Shown here: piece after piece, positions 46,769-58,496 of the stretch
Layout of the letters: every line of letters begins with the position of its first letter
Position numbering within the stretch: the stretch's first letter is position 1
From: Cyclina sinensis
Taxonomy: Eukaryota; Mollusca; Bivalvia; Venerida; Veneridae
NCBI GenBank assembly: GCA_012932295.1
Contig: JAAONU010000004.1
Location: forward strand, 29,366,304-29,430,303
Direction: 5' to 3'
Length of the DNA: 64,000 bases
Position numbers and translations under genes: made by a program
The notes under the pieces: model-generated
Databases searched by the model: none
What the model saw: the letters and a program-made list of their open reading frames with translations, nothing else
Told to the model about the DNA's origin: nothing

Positions 46769-48901
46769 TTACTTGAATAACAAAGTAGGAAATTTATACT
46801 TGATTTGTTTTAGTGTACGAATCCATGCAATTGCATTTACAACATCGGAATATTCTAAAATGTTCCTTTCATAAAGCTCTATGTATAATTCAACCATACG
46901 TTGTTCAAGAGTGTCAGATTTTCCTCTCCAACTTTGAAGCACATCTACAAGAGCATCAGTTTGTTCATATAAAGGAATCTCACTGTTGAAATCTGCTTGG
47001 ATATTGTGAGTATTCCGTACATGTTCGACACAAGGGCTTACAAATCCAATAGTTTCTCCAATATCCCACATCAGTCTTTGTGTCAGATAACTTCGCCAGA
47101 TATCACTCACTCGTCCATGAACAGTCATAGGAAGAAGTAATCCCCATAGTGCGGAGAACATAGTCGCTTGTGAGTTAAATGGAGCCAAAGTCCCTGCTTG
47201 AAGAATAATCTGAAGCTTATCATGAAACTTTATTTGCTCTATTCTAGTTAACCTCCATATTGCGTCGACATCCGGTCCGATTTTGGCAAGACTCTGAATG
47301 ACTCCTATTTTCGACGATTGAACGTGTTCTTTTGTCATATTTTTAATGCCTGCACATGTGGCACATGTGGCAAAATTGCGTATTTCACCTAGAGGAAATC
47401 CTCTAGGCCATGGAATATTTTCCTTTGAAGAAAACGCCGAATAGGGGTTATAAACATTTCCTTTAGGTGACACATACCATTCGTCAGGAATGGAAAAATT
47501 TCTAATAAGTATATTGTCATCGTCGAAGTCGAAAATTGATTCAGCACCATGCATTATGGCGTACACATAACCGATGTTTTTCCTTCCGAAATGGTTCCAA
47601 GGAATGTGTTTTGTAAGTTCAAGACCTTGTATCGTCATCATCTTTTGTTCATTTACACTTAAAAATTTAATAAAGAAATGCGATGTTACATTTTTGTATA
47701 CATTTTCAGGTGTCTTTAAATCTGCAACAATCACCAAACACATTTTATTAGCAACATTTGAAATAGCATTTCCGAGCGAATGTATTGTTGTCACTACTCC
47801 CCATAAAGTACATGTTACATTATCTCGCATATTATACGGTGTTACCGACATACTCAAAGATGGACCAAAATATGTACGAGTCTTTTTACCATTGAAGGTA
47901 GTCCCGCTTACACCTATTATATTTTTTGAAGGAACATTTAATCTGTATTTCGAGTCTTGATAGATCTTGTCCATCAAACCTGGATCTTTAATACGATGCA
48001 ACAAGAAGTATCTGTCGCACAGTCCTTGTTCGAATGACACTTTGTCTTTGAAAATAACAATATTATTTATAGGAACGGTAATGACGTCATTATAGATTGA
48101 CAACCAGACACCTATTGTACTGGCACCCCAATGTCTATCGTATAATTCTTTTTTCGAATCACAATTGTTTAAATCAAAACAGTATTTTCTTTCAGAAATG
48201 CGCTGAACTAGTTCTTTTCCCAAAATTACGAACATGTCATCCACTCGATTAAATACAGTGACGTATTTCATCTCCATGTTAAAGGACCAACCAAGGTACA
48301 TAAGTGGTGACACGTTTTCCCAGACTACTCTGAATGAAGGATCGCATATATATACGTCGTCATCCATTTTCCCCACAAACTGAGCATCTGGGAATAGCTC
48401 CGTGGACAATTTGAACCATTTTGCGAACTTTTCTCCAAAACGTACCGCTTTTCCGGAATAAGACGAATTTATGAATATAATATCGGTGTAACTTGAAGAC
48501 TCTTCAGTCGTTTCCTTTGTAGGTTTATTTAGTAAAAAGTAAATTTTAACATTGCTTGTCTTATAGTTTGCAAACAGCTTCCGATGAATATTTCGTAATT
48601 TAACATTTTTGTCAGCACTTAATATTCCAATCACACCATATGAATGACCATCAGATTTATCAAAAGCGTTTTGTACCTGTATGTTTTTCCTACCAGAATT
48701 TAATTGAAATGTCAATGTCAGAAAGCTTACTATTGCAAGTATGATACATGTGAAAAAAGCAAACCTGTGTTTGCTACCAATATTATACCGTCCCATGTTT
48801 CGTTCAAGAGCATCTAAACACATCTGATAATTGTGGAATATAAAAATACTCTTTACAATTTGTTTTACAGTATGCGTATGCAACTGTAAGAAATAAACCA
48901 T
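46769..48901 (-). CDS. GT31-like plus STELLO-type (DUF288) double glycosyltransferase
   Basis: A single 710-codon ORF with no intron. Residues about 46-65 (RFAFFTCIILAIVSFLTLTF) form a signal anchor, so this should be a Golgi type II membrane protein; Met36 is an equally good start. Residues 88-300 resemble beta-1,3-glycosyltransferases (GT31/Fringe-like): VIGILSADKNVKLRNIHRKL, then KMDDDVYI with a DxD motif at 180-182. Residues 365-645 match the STELLO/DUF288 family: FDFDDDN (457-463), LAPFNSQATMFSALWGLLLP (572-591), VHGRVSDIWRSYLTQRLMWD (594-613). Plant STELLO proteins act in the Golgi in cellulose synthase assembly; animal members are uncharacterised as far as I know. Both halves keep acidic, probably metal-binding motifs. 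The DUF288 call is firm; the GT31 call is by motif only. Confidence 0.85.
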   Translation of the reverse strand: MVYFLQLHTHTVKQIVKSIFIFHNYQMCLDALERNMGRYNIGSKHRFAFFTCIILAIVSFLTLTFQLNSGRKNIQVQNAFDKSDGHSYGVIGILSADKNVKLRNIHRKLFANYKTSNVKIYFLLNKPTKETTEESSSYTDIIFINSSYSGKAVRFGEKFAKWFKLSTELFPDAQFVGKMDDDVYICDPSFRVVWENVSPLMYLGWSFNMEMKYVTVFNRVDDMFVILGKELVQRISERKYCFDLNNCDSKKELYDRHWGASTIGVWLSIYNDVITVPINNIVIFKDKVSFEQGLCDRYFLLHRIKDPGLMDKIYQDSKYRLNVPSKNIIGVSGTTFNGKKTRTYFGPSLSMSVTPYNMRDNVTCTLWGVVTTIHSLGNAISNVANKMCLVIVADLKTPENVYKNVTSHFFIKFLSVNEQKMMTIQGLELTKHIPWNHFGRKNIGYVYAIMHGAESIFDFDDDNILIRNFSIPDEWYVSPKGNVYNPYSAFSSKENIPWPRGFPLGEIRNFATCATCAGIKNMTKEHVQSSKIGVIQSLAKIGPDVDAIWRLTRIEQIKFHDKLQIILQAGTLAPFNSQATMFSALWGLLLPMTVHGRVSDIWRSYLTQRLMWDIGETIGFVSPCVEHVRNTHNIQADFNSEIPLYEQTDALVDVLQSWRGKSDTLEQRMVELYIELYERNILEYSDVVNAIAWIRTLKQIKYKFPTLLFK

Positions 48902-48929
48902 TAAATTAACACATTATCGGTTTACATAC

Positions 48930-49390
48930 GAATTCACTGCGAACAATATGTGAATATACGGGAGTGTACGAGATTTGTAAATCATTAATATACGTATTTA
49001 AATATGGATATGTACGTGGCAATTTATTTTGCGAATAAGTATATGACTAAAATACGGTATACTTTTAAAATGCTGATATCTTGCTATACCGAAATACGGG
49101 ATTGTCATAACAAGTCCGTATATTACTAAGATTGGGTATTCTTAGAAATACTTCAATCTAAAAAGACTAATTGTGCATGAATATCGGTATACTGCTAAAA
49201 TACGGGTTTCCATATATTTGAAAAACAAAACAGGAATAAAGAGTATTTCCCATATGTACTGAAATACGGGAGTCAATTTATAGATCAAATACAGCATTCA
49301 AAAAAAAAAATACTGGAATCCCGTAAAAATCTGAAATATGGGAGTATCGGTATGTGTTTAGAATACGAGCGTTTCATCCGTATGTTTCTC
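48930..49390. repeat. Diverged AATACGGGAGT repeat upstream of the glycosyltransferase
   Basis: ATACGGGAGT, AAATACGGTATAC, AAATACGGGATT, AAATACGGGTTT, AAATACGGGAGT and AATATGGGAGT recur at irregular 30-80 base spacing in both orientations (TCCCGTA also). It sits just upstream of the start at 48901, where a promoter would be. No TATA box or other core element could be assigned. Confidence 0.45.
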
Positions 49391-52300
49391 GAACACGTCA
49401 GTCCACACGCTTTAAAATATGTACATCATAAAATGGTTTTGAGGTCACTAACTTTACAACGAATATTCCAAGAAAACTATTGATAAAGATATAAACAAAT
49501 AAAAGTATATCTGGAAACTGAAATAAGAAGATAATTATATGACTACTTATTATTTTGTATATTATACTTGAAACTGATCGGACATTATCAAATGACTTTT
49601 ATCATTGTCTTTGTTATTTCTTACGAAACAGCTCACACCACTGATCGAGCGCTTTTTGACATTTTGACGAAATTTTGATCGAGTGCCATTTGACTGGCTA
49701 GCTGGAGAATAGAATAATATGGGCTAAAGTAAAGCATAGGCCTAGATCCAGATAACTCGTGGTCATAGGCTGACTTGCCAGCTCAGTCCATGTAATGCCA
49801 TGTAATGCCATGTCCAAACTGTTTGCTTCTTTGCAGACATATTCAGTCATCATGAATGGCACTTCACAATTACCCTACTTCAGTTTGAACGGAATCTAAA
49901 TTTTATGATGAATTGCTGTGTTCATTGAAATTCTACTGACATTGCAGCAAACAGTGAACAGTGTCGCTATACTGTGCTGGTGAAGTGTTAAAAGTAAGAT
50001 GTATTTTGCGGGTCTCTATGTATAGTGCAGCAAAACATTTGATTTACTTGTGCATACCTAAAATTTGTATGAAGTATGTAGTAGGGACAATTTTTCGTTG
50101 TCTTATGACTAAATCTAGTCACGTAGTAGAAACTCACAGAAGGAGAAGTGTTTTACAAGTCCTCTATAATTGTTAAAATCCATATTACTTTGTTTCGTAA
50201 GACATTTCGACGTCTCCTAAAAACAGTAATAAAAGTAAAAGAAAAGTCAGACGTTATTAGCACGGTTAAACGAGCACAGACACTGCGCCTGCAACTGCTG
50301 CATTCTGTCTGTAATGAATCAACAGAAAGGCCCTAATTCTTCATCATGTTGAATCTATAACAGTCCTTAAGAAGGCCATATGTATGTTTAAAAATTATTT
50401 TTGTAACCTCTGAAATCACGCATCTGACAGGCTACTAAAAGTCTTCAAATATGTTGCTTAACATGAAAGTCATCCGAAAGCAGTTTGCATTCTGTATCAA
50501 AGAGTGTTGTCCAACAAAATCCAAACCTGGTCCAGTTGTGGGCCTTAGTTGATCATGTCTGTACGGGTCAATTCGTGCATTTGTCCCTGAATGAGTACAA
50601 GATGACCATTGAAATACTAATTTAAAAGGACTCTTGTTCTTAAAGAAATCATACGCTCACAAATTTTAGATTACTTATTTTTTGTTCCGAGAGAAATACA
50701 GTCGTTTCATACAATCATGGCTGTTGCAATATTGGTCTGTCTGTACAAACAGGTTGAAACTGTGTTCATAATCTTTTACGATTTCCTATGCAACAGAGCG
50801 TGCGGGGAATTTTAAAGTAAAGATGTTAGATTAAGTTCTTGACGTGACAGTTCGTTTATTAGCTGAATAAAGTTATCTTTATTTAGAATGGTTTGTAAAC
50901 AGATAACATTTTAGTTTAATAGATTGGGTTATTGTATTGAATTCTAACTTTTTTCTGGAACAAAACAGCTCTTTGTTAACTCTCTGGAGGAACATTTTCT
51001 AGAAGGAGTTTATCGATGGGTAATAACATCCAAAGACAGCTGTTTAAGGTTAAAGGTAGAATGGCGGACATTAGCGGATTATTTACCCTGAATACTCTCT
51101 GATATTACATTAGTCCCTCCATTTGGATTCCTCTGCTTTCATCGCTATTTCCTTTTTTGGTAAGGTGATAATTAAGCCTAATCATTTGCAAAAATGGTAG
51201 TCAGATTACACATTTAGTTTAGCAGCATGTTTTGCTAATACCATCATGTTTGTTTTTTTTATAATACTAACTTTTTATTTAATATAAAAGTGGTAATTTC
51301 ACAACTAAAAGTCAAGACAATCACAAAGAGAAACAAAGATAAAGTAAGAGGACTCCAGCTGAAAGAACCAATGTGCAATTTGGTTTACCTTTGACGTTAT
51401 CTGAGTAAGGGAGATAATTTGTTATTAGAAATGTCCCTCATACTTTTGAACGTATTGGTGAAGTATTTCTTAAACATGCAATATGGACTGAGTAAAAAAA
51501 ACAAACAAATAAGAGTGAGCAATTTATAACACTTACGCTCACTGAGAGAAATTTCGGGCCGTAAAAAAATCATTTGTAGTAGGATGTTTATATTCTCTCT
51601 CTTGTCTGTGTTCATGCATTTCAAAATTGCATTTGTTTGCCATTGCAAATTTCTATTATAGAACAAGGATGTCACTAAGTAAGTTTTATGCACATTGATA
51701 TAGAAATAGCAAACTGACAAACATTTACATAATTTGAGACACAAAGTTATAACTTTTGCTGCATTCTTTGTTAAACTAAATTGCAATATATCAGGTTACG
51801 AACTTTACTGTCCCAGTGTAGATTTTACAGCCGAAGCAGAACTAATGTTCCCTGGTGTGTCGGATACGATAAATAAAGAATTTTTAACATTAAAATATAA
51901 CATGTAGGGCGTATAAAAGTGAAGTAAAAATGCAATTACCTGTATCGTCTCACACGTTAAACGTTTAAGACAGTCTTTTGATAGCTATGGGAAGTATCTA
52001 TACAATATCAGAGACATAAATATTAACACGATTAACATTGCGTAGCTGTTACTATAAGGCTGTTTTATTTCACGGGAAAGAAAGTCTTAGGGAATGCAGG
52101 TCACTACAGCAGTGTACATATATCTAATTTTAAACGCAAAAGAATAGAAAGTCAAGTTGTTTTTTTTAATTTCTATGAGAACTTTCTAGACCGTGTATTA
52201 CGACTTTTGTCTCAAATTAAACACATGGAAATGTTGTTTTAAGTACAAGAACCCGAAAGAACCACGTGACTAGACAGCTTTTAATATAATCATTGGAATC

Positions 52301-53210
52301 GATTTGTGGATCAACCCGCTTTCACTTCACTTTTATTATTGCAGTTTCTTTTCCTGGCATATTCGCTATGATAACCCCTCATATCCGTACATAACACTGG
52401 TCCCGATTTCTCTATTTGCCTACATTGAGCACCTAAAATAAGATTTTACTAATGAAATAAATCTAATTTATTCAATAGAGATTATAACTTCGCGACACAT
52501 TTGACTTGACTATGAATTAGGTCAAATGTTAGGATGGACATTTTCCCTGAAACAAATCAGGGCTAAAATGTTCTTTCGTGTTCAAAATAATTTATAATAA
52601 TGATAATTTATAAAAAAAAAATGTTTTTACTGCTGGCAAAATTAATTCACTGCACTTTAAAAGTAGAAACCATACATAATTGTCATATTCACGAAATGCT
52701 TATAGAGGCTTTAGAATGACACTTGCAATGCAGTTATTGAAGTATAAGATAAAATATCTAATATACATCCGTTACATGTTCTGAACGGTGCCTGTTGCAC
52801 AGATATTTGTAAGATGTGTCGGTGATAATGTGAGAGGCCTCGGACAAAAAAGCGACCTGTTGTCGGTACTAACTATAATTGATATCGTTTTTGTGAATAT
52901 TTATGTCTTCCTTATATGATTCTGTCAATACATCGCGAGTTTAGGTCTGTTTTCGGTATAAAATAATGTAGACAATATAGATATTTTCATTTGGACATAT
53001 TTTGTCATAATGTAGATTTATGGATTTTTTGCCTTACTTTTCTGTGAAATCCTGATATGTTTTCCTGGCGTTATAGACTTAAGTATGACATCATATTATC
53101 AGACAGGGTGTTTGTAAGATTGTCACGTTGACTCGCCTTCATATTGACAGTTTGTTTTCTCAAGTTAAACAGATAAATAAAATAATCATCGATCATTTTG
53201 TGTATTTAGG
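49391..53210. other. Intergenic stretch
   Basis: No gene, RNA or repeat I can support. Short duplicated CCATGTAATG at 49790-49812 only. Confidence 0.4.
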
Positions 53211-53559
53211 AAATAGATTTTAAGTTTGAGTGATATACCGTCTGATATATCACGGTGTCGAGTTCAGATGCGTAGTAATTTAATCACGAAGGCCGTAGGC
53301 CTGAGTGATTAATTAACTACGCATATGAACGAGAAACCGTGATATATACGACGGTAGATCACGAAAATGTTAAAATCTATTTCCATTCTAACACGTAGGT
53401 ATATTTATAAGGGTCGCAAGTATGTGCACTATTTAACAGTAACGTTCGCATTGACGTCAGCTGGCGCGCGCTTGTGTTCAGCGTGCTATACTGCCTATGA
53501 TATATCACGCTCAATTCCTTCTTTGCTTATTGTCGGCGAATTGCAGATAGTGTTAGAAT
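53211..53559. mobile_element. Foldback/MITE-like element, copy 2
   Basis: Same two-module structure as 21056-21404: hairpin module 53211-53382 and second module 53384-53559 (CATTCTAACAC ... GTGTTAGAAT), clearly similar over the full length. No ORF. Non-autonomous. Confidence 0.75.
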
Positions 53560-56500
53560 TATATTTATCTTCAGTTTTGCTGCTGTGATGACCTTTTTCT
53601 TTTTTATCTTATGTGGAGGAACGCTTGGATACAGCCATTAATAGCACGGTCAAGAAAATAATTCATTAAAACCACGAGGACTTCGAAAAAAGCAATCCTT
53701 TGCTTGTCCTGTAGATTCTCTTTACTGACAAGGAAACAATGATATAACTACTTTGAATCTTATCTTCGGGTATTAATTCAAAAGTGCCTTACTGTCACAA
53801 TAAGAAGCTGTAGAGAGCAAAAAAATAGCATTTTCTTTTTATGTCACCCTACTTCAGCTTGTCTAAAGGCTGTACGTATTTATCGTATTTTGCTGAAACT
53901 TGACCTACTTAGGTAAAACAAAGGAATCTAATCTCTCTATCAAAATGTCATTCATGGTTTCACCTCTGCTTACCGTGTTAAATGTGTCTACTTATTAAAA
54001 CTCTTCCTTATTTCTTTTATCATTAAAGATAAACTATGCCCATCTTTGCATAAAATTCTTTTACTGCAGAAATTAAATGAAATCTAGGAAATTCTTAATG
54101 ACTATGTCTAATTAGGCTACTAGAATACACACACTATATATGGGAAGCTGCATTCCCTATTACAGGTCATGTTATGGTGAACTGCCAGTTTGTTTCATGA
54201 CATTATGTATTTATACCGTGTTTACCTATAGTGTGAAGAGTCTTAAACGTATCGGATAACATATTTAATCTGTGTGCACTCAAACAAATTTATATTATAT
54301 TTAGTTGTAGTGTAGTAGTTATTTGTATCTGAAACTTGAGCATAATATATCTTTAAGTAAAAGGCTATTCCACGTACTATTTCAGACTGCTAAAGTGAAT
54401 ATAGTCAAATAATATTAAATCGTTTGAAATGTTAAACAGACACTAAGGATCTTGAATATATATGGGGGCCATGTATTTAACACTTTAACGACGTAATAAC
54501 ATGCATGACAGGGTCTTCATGTACTAAACAGAAACAGCTTAGCTTGACGGTCGTTTTTGTGGTCATTTTTTTTCCTTATCATGTTTTGCCCAAGTGATTT
54601 ATATTAATTACACATATAAAATTATGATAAACAGTGAAAATTATAACTAAAAATTAGGAGTGTTGTATATAGCAATTCATAAAAAATATTTCCACCCGAC
54701 CCACCGATCCCCTTCGGACGCACTCAAGCGATCCATGTTGAACAACTGTTACATATTTGGCGCTTTATTCTAGTTTGTTTATTTCAGGATTACAGCATGC
54801 AAGAAAGCCCTTCACTTAGAACGCGTATTTAAAAAATGCAGCTAGTAAAGAGTACAATATTTGAAGTTCTGTGAAGATGTTTGAGATCTTATTTATCAAC
54901 TATTCAAATCATATTTTAAGAAAATGTTTTTGAAGTCAAAGACCTCGGATACATCACAATGGAATACCATCCTGGTATGTGCCAGAGGAAATCATGTGTT
55001 CTCACTGTGTAATGTCAATATTATTTTCGCCTTTATTTCTGTCACTAATTAAAAATATCCGAACGAAATAAGAGAAGCAAGCCCTATAATGAAATATAAT
55101 GAGCCAGAATGGAAGACTTAATAAATACAAATTGCGTTATCTGTTTTCAACGTTAAGCTTTTTATTTCTCTTAAAGTTTGTTCTCCAGACTGAGAAACAA
55201 ATGTCCTTAAGCAAATAACAGCCTCCATATCATTCAGGCAGCCTATTAATATGTAAGCATGGGTTGCTTCAGTCATCTGTTCAAGAAATGTATCGTTGAT
55301 AATGTTTTCATTGAAATGGATTTATTTGTTAGGTTTATTGTGTGCGCAGATGTACATGTGGTAGAAATTGAAACAAAGGACAGTTTGTCTCAGATGTTTG
55401 TATTTCACTTGTATAAACTGCGTTTTTTAATTTATGATAAATTATTTTTGTTTCGACTATGTTCACTCTTAAATGCCTTTAACCGTGGCATATAATCTTA
55501 CATGATTTGAAAGAATTTTGCTTTTGAACTTCGAAACAAAAATTATAGTTTATATTAAATTGGAATGAATAAACATCGATCACGAAGTGACTATTAACAC
55601 ATTTTTACTTTTGACTAAATTATTTCATCTACATGCCTGGAGTGGAATTCCTTTTGACATAAACACTGTTACGTAAATTACGACCTTCGTATTCAGCAAT
55701 CTAGTATTTGCAAATGTCCAACTCCTTTAATACATAATGTCGATACAGCACTCCTAACAAGGGGCTCTCTTAACAATATAAGCAGTTTTTGTTCCTATTT
55801 CTTCAAGCTAATACATAATAAAAGAACCATGTGTTAGCTGTTCAGTGCTTCACTTTCTTCTTATAACCACAAATTATATTGCTGTCATCTTCAGCCAAAG
55901 TCAAATATATGAAAATACTTCTCCTCTTCTCCTAAAACAACTCCTCAACTCTCAGCATTAAATAAAAAAAATGTTAATAATTAATTAATTTGTTTTATGT
56001 ATTGAAGTTCAGTGTAAGTTCTCACGGCAATTAATACTAATACAATCCGAAATTCGCCGACAATAAACATAGAAGGAACCCTTTACGTTATATAACACTG
56101 AATACAAGTGTGTTCTCGGGGGGTTCAACCAGTCTTCAATGTTGGACTTGTGAACTTGATGTATTATCATGGTTATAATGTAGGATGACTAGAGCATCAC
56201 TGCCTTCTTTAAAATCTTAAGGTTTTATTATCTTTCGTACCTTAAAAAAATCTTCATAAAATTTAAAGCTTCTACATTGTATCTTTTAAATTTGATTTTA
56301 CAAAATTCCTCTTTCTTTGATGAATGACGCTGGCGTACAAGTAGAGATTATCAAATTATAGTAGCTTGGAAAAAGTACATTATAAATGTATATTACCATA
56401 CATAAAATCCAACAGAGCATTCACTCAATATCGAAACATCAAACTGCGGACGCTGAAATGCAGCATTCGATTTTAATAAGCTATGAATTCTCACATTTTA

Positions 56501-57265
56501 AAGTCGATGAATCAATAAAACCCACCTTGCATATCCGCAATAAGTATACCTGCAAGATGATTAACAAACTGCGTCATCATTTCACTCCGGTATTGCACAT
56601 TTGTTTTATTCTAAAAGCAAACGTTATTTAAAACTTAGTAAGACTTAATACACGCGCACATTCGCTGAAAATAACCATTTAATATTTTTTGTAAAATCTG
56701 CGGATATCCAACTCACTGATTATGTTCTTGTTGGTCGTGGGGGGTTCTCCGGTGTCATTGGGGAAAAACAGTAGTGTCGTTTCTCGTTTGGGAGAGGTGC
56801 TTCTCGAGAGAAGTAAATGTCGCAGTCTACTCGTAACGTAGGGTTAGTTACTGCTTATATGGTTTCTGGACTTGGGAAAAGGATGGCTGTAAAATACAGA
56901 AGTGCGCTCTCAGGAAAATATTTAATCAGTGCAAGAAAATCTAATTTGTGCCATGAAATTCTTCAATACGACCGCGCATGCGTGACGGTATTCCATCTAG
57001 AGCACAAAACTGGAAATTGATAAAATGGCCCGAACATATTTTAAGGTGACGTAACATAAGTAACAGACAAGGAAACAAAATAAACTGAAAATGTCAGACA
57101 AAACTTAAGTCAGTTAAAGAAAAACGAGATTAAGAATATATTTCAAAAGCAAACATAAATAACAATTTTAACAAGAAATGAAAAAAGTCACATATTCAGA
57201 GTTATACGTGTCACGGATACTCGTGAGTTTAAACATTCGGGGTGAATGGAGGGTCGTATGAGGAT
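53560..57265. other. Intergenic stretch
   Basis: No supported gene. A 67-codon plus frame at 56817 (MSQSTRNVGLVTAYMVSGLG) has no recognisable domain. Confidence 0.4.
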
Positions 57266-57358
57266 CCTGAAAATACGCAAGGCACCAGAGAAATAAAATA
57301 TATTTCTCGGCAGAAAGAAACAAAGCTCACGCCATTTGAATATCTTTTTATCAGTGCG
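57266..57358. repeat. 93-bp perfect direct repeat, copy 1
   Basis: Begins CCTGAAAATACGCAAGGCAC and ends TTTTTATCAGTGCG. The same 93 bases recur at 57440. Confidence 0.9.
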
Positions 57359-57439
57359 ACGAAATGCATGAATTCCACACGGAATGCAAATAGGAATGAA
57401 AACAATGAATATAAATGAACAATTGACAATAGTTAATTA

Positions 57440-57532
57440 CCTGAAAATACGCAAGGCACCAGAGAAATAAAATATATTTCTCGGCAGAAAGAAACAAAGC
57501 TCACGCCATTTGAATATCTTTTTATCAGTGCG
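57440..57532. repeat. 93-bp perfect direct repeat, copy 2
   Basis: By eye identical to 57266-57358, with a 174-base period; the 81 bases between are unique. It continues into GCGCATGCGTAAAGG. Confidence 0.9.
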
Positions 57533-57639
57533 CATGCGTAAAGGTGCACGTGGCTAACGTCGGTTAGCGTGAACTATCTCTGATGAGAATGAATAACCCT
57601 TCACCTTTATAGGTTAACTATAGGCAACATAAAAAAAAA

Positions 57640-57770
57640 TGAAATGATAGATGGATCAATGGAGTATGATAACAACAGGTATGGAGTATGATAATGATAA
57701 GTATGGAGTATGATAATTATATGGAAGGATAATGGATGGCTAATGGATAATAACATATGATGAATAATAA
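57640..57770. repeat. ATGGAGTATGATAA simple repeat
   Basis: ATGGAGTATGATAA occurs three times, followed by ATGGAAGGATAATGGATGG. Confidence 0.75.
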
Positions 57771-57777
57771 AGACAAG

Positions 57778-58496
57778 TTGTCCCTGTGACATACTTCCCT
57801 GCCAGGAAGAAAATGGCGTCCCGACATTTTAAATATCCCACAGAAATGTACTCATTAAGAGACAACATATCAAAATTAATAATACTACAAAATACTGACT
57901 AACTACAGCATAAACTAATACTAAAGGCTTTGGAACTCGTAAAAGTACATCTGCCTTCACAAAATATATCACTTAAAGTGACACACTGTTTAAAAATGTT
58001 GCGAAACATTGATAAACATAATTGTACTTACATATCAGTACCATTGGGGATTGGGCGAACGCGTTCTTAAGGAATCATAACTGCAATATACCTTAAGTAC
58101 AATGCACATCTACATCATTGTAGAACTTGTGTAATATATGAACAATACACAATACATTTCATAAAGCCATTTAACAAAATAGCAAAATAACATCACTCGA
58201 AAGATTTATCTCGTGTATAAATCTGTCAATAGGGGTGCAAAAAAAAACAACCCATAACTCATACTTCAAAATATGAAACCCTGAATTTGTACAAGAAACC
58301 AGGAAAACAATAGTTTTTTAATACTGGTCAAAATAACAACATACTAAACAAATTGGAATAAATCTGAAATTTATTTGCAGGATGTAGTAATGTAATGATT
58401 CATTCTAAAAAGAAAAGAACATCTAGTACTGCACTAAAACTATCATACATCTGTTATAACTGTCTGGTACAAGCATGGCTCGCGGGACCATCTGTA
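57778..58496 (-). repeat. Probable 3' LTR region of the Ty3/gypsy-type element
   Basis: This region lies directly downstream of Pol on the minus strand. The far edge on the minus strand ends GGAAGTATGTCACAGGGACA, which resembles an LTR 3' end (…CA). The inner edge, polypurine tract (possibly GGAAGGTAG at the Pol stop) and target duplication could not be fixed, because the 5' LTR lies beyond 64000. Confidence 0.35.

Noticed and set aside
47574..47960. Plus-strand 128-codon ORF
   Set aside because: Shadow of the 710-codon glycosyltransferase gene on the minus strand.
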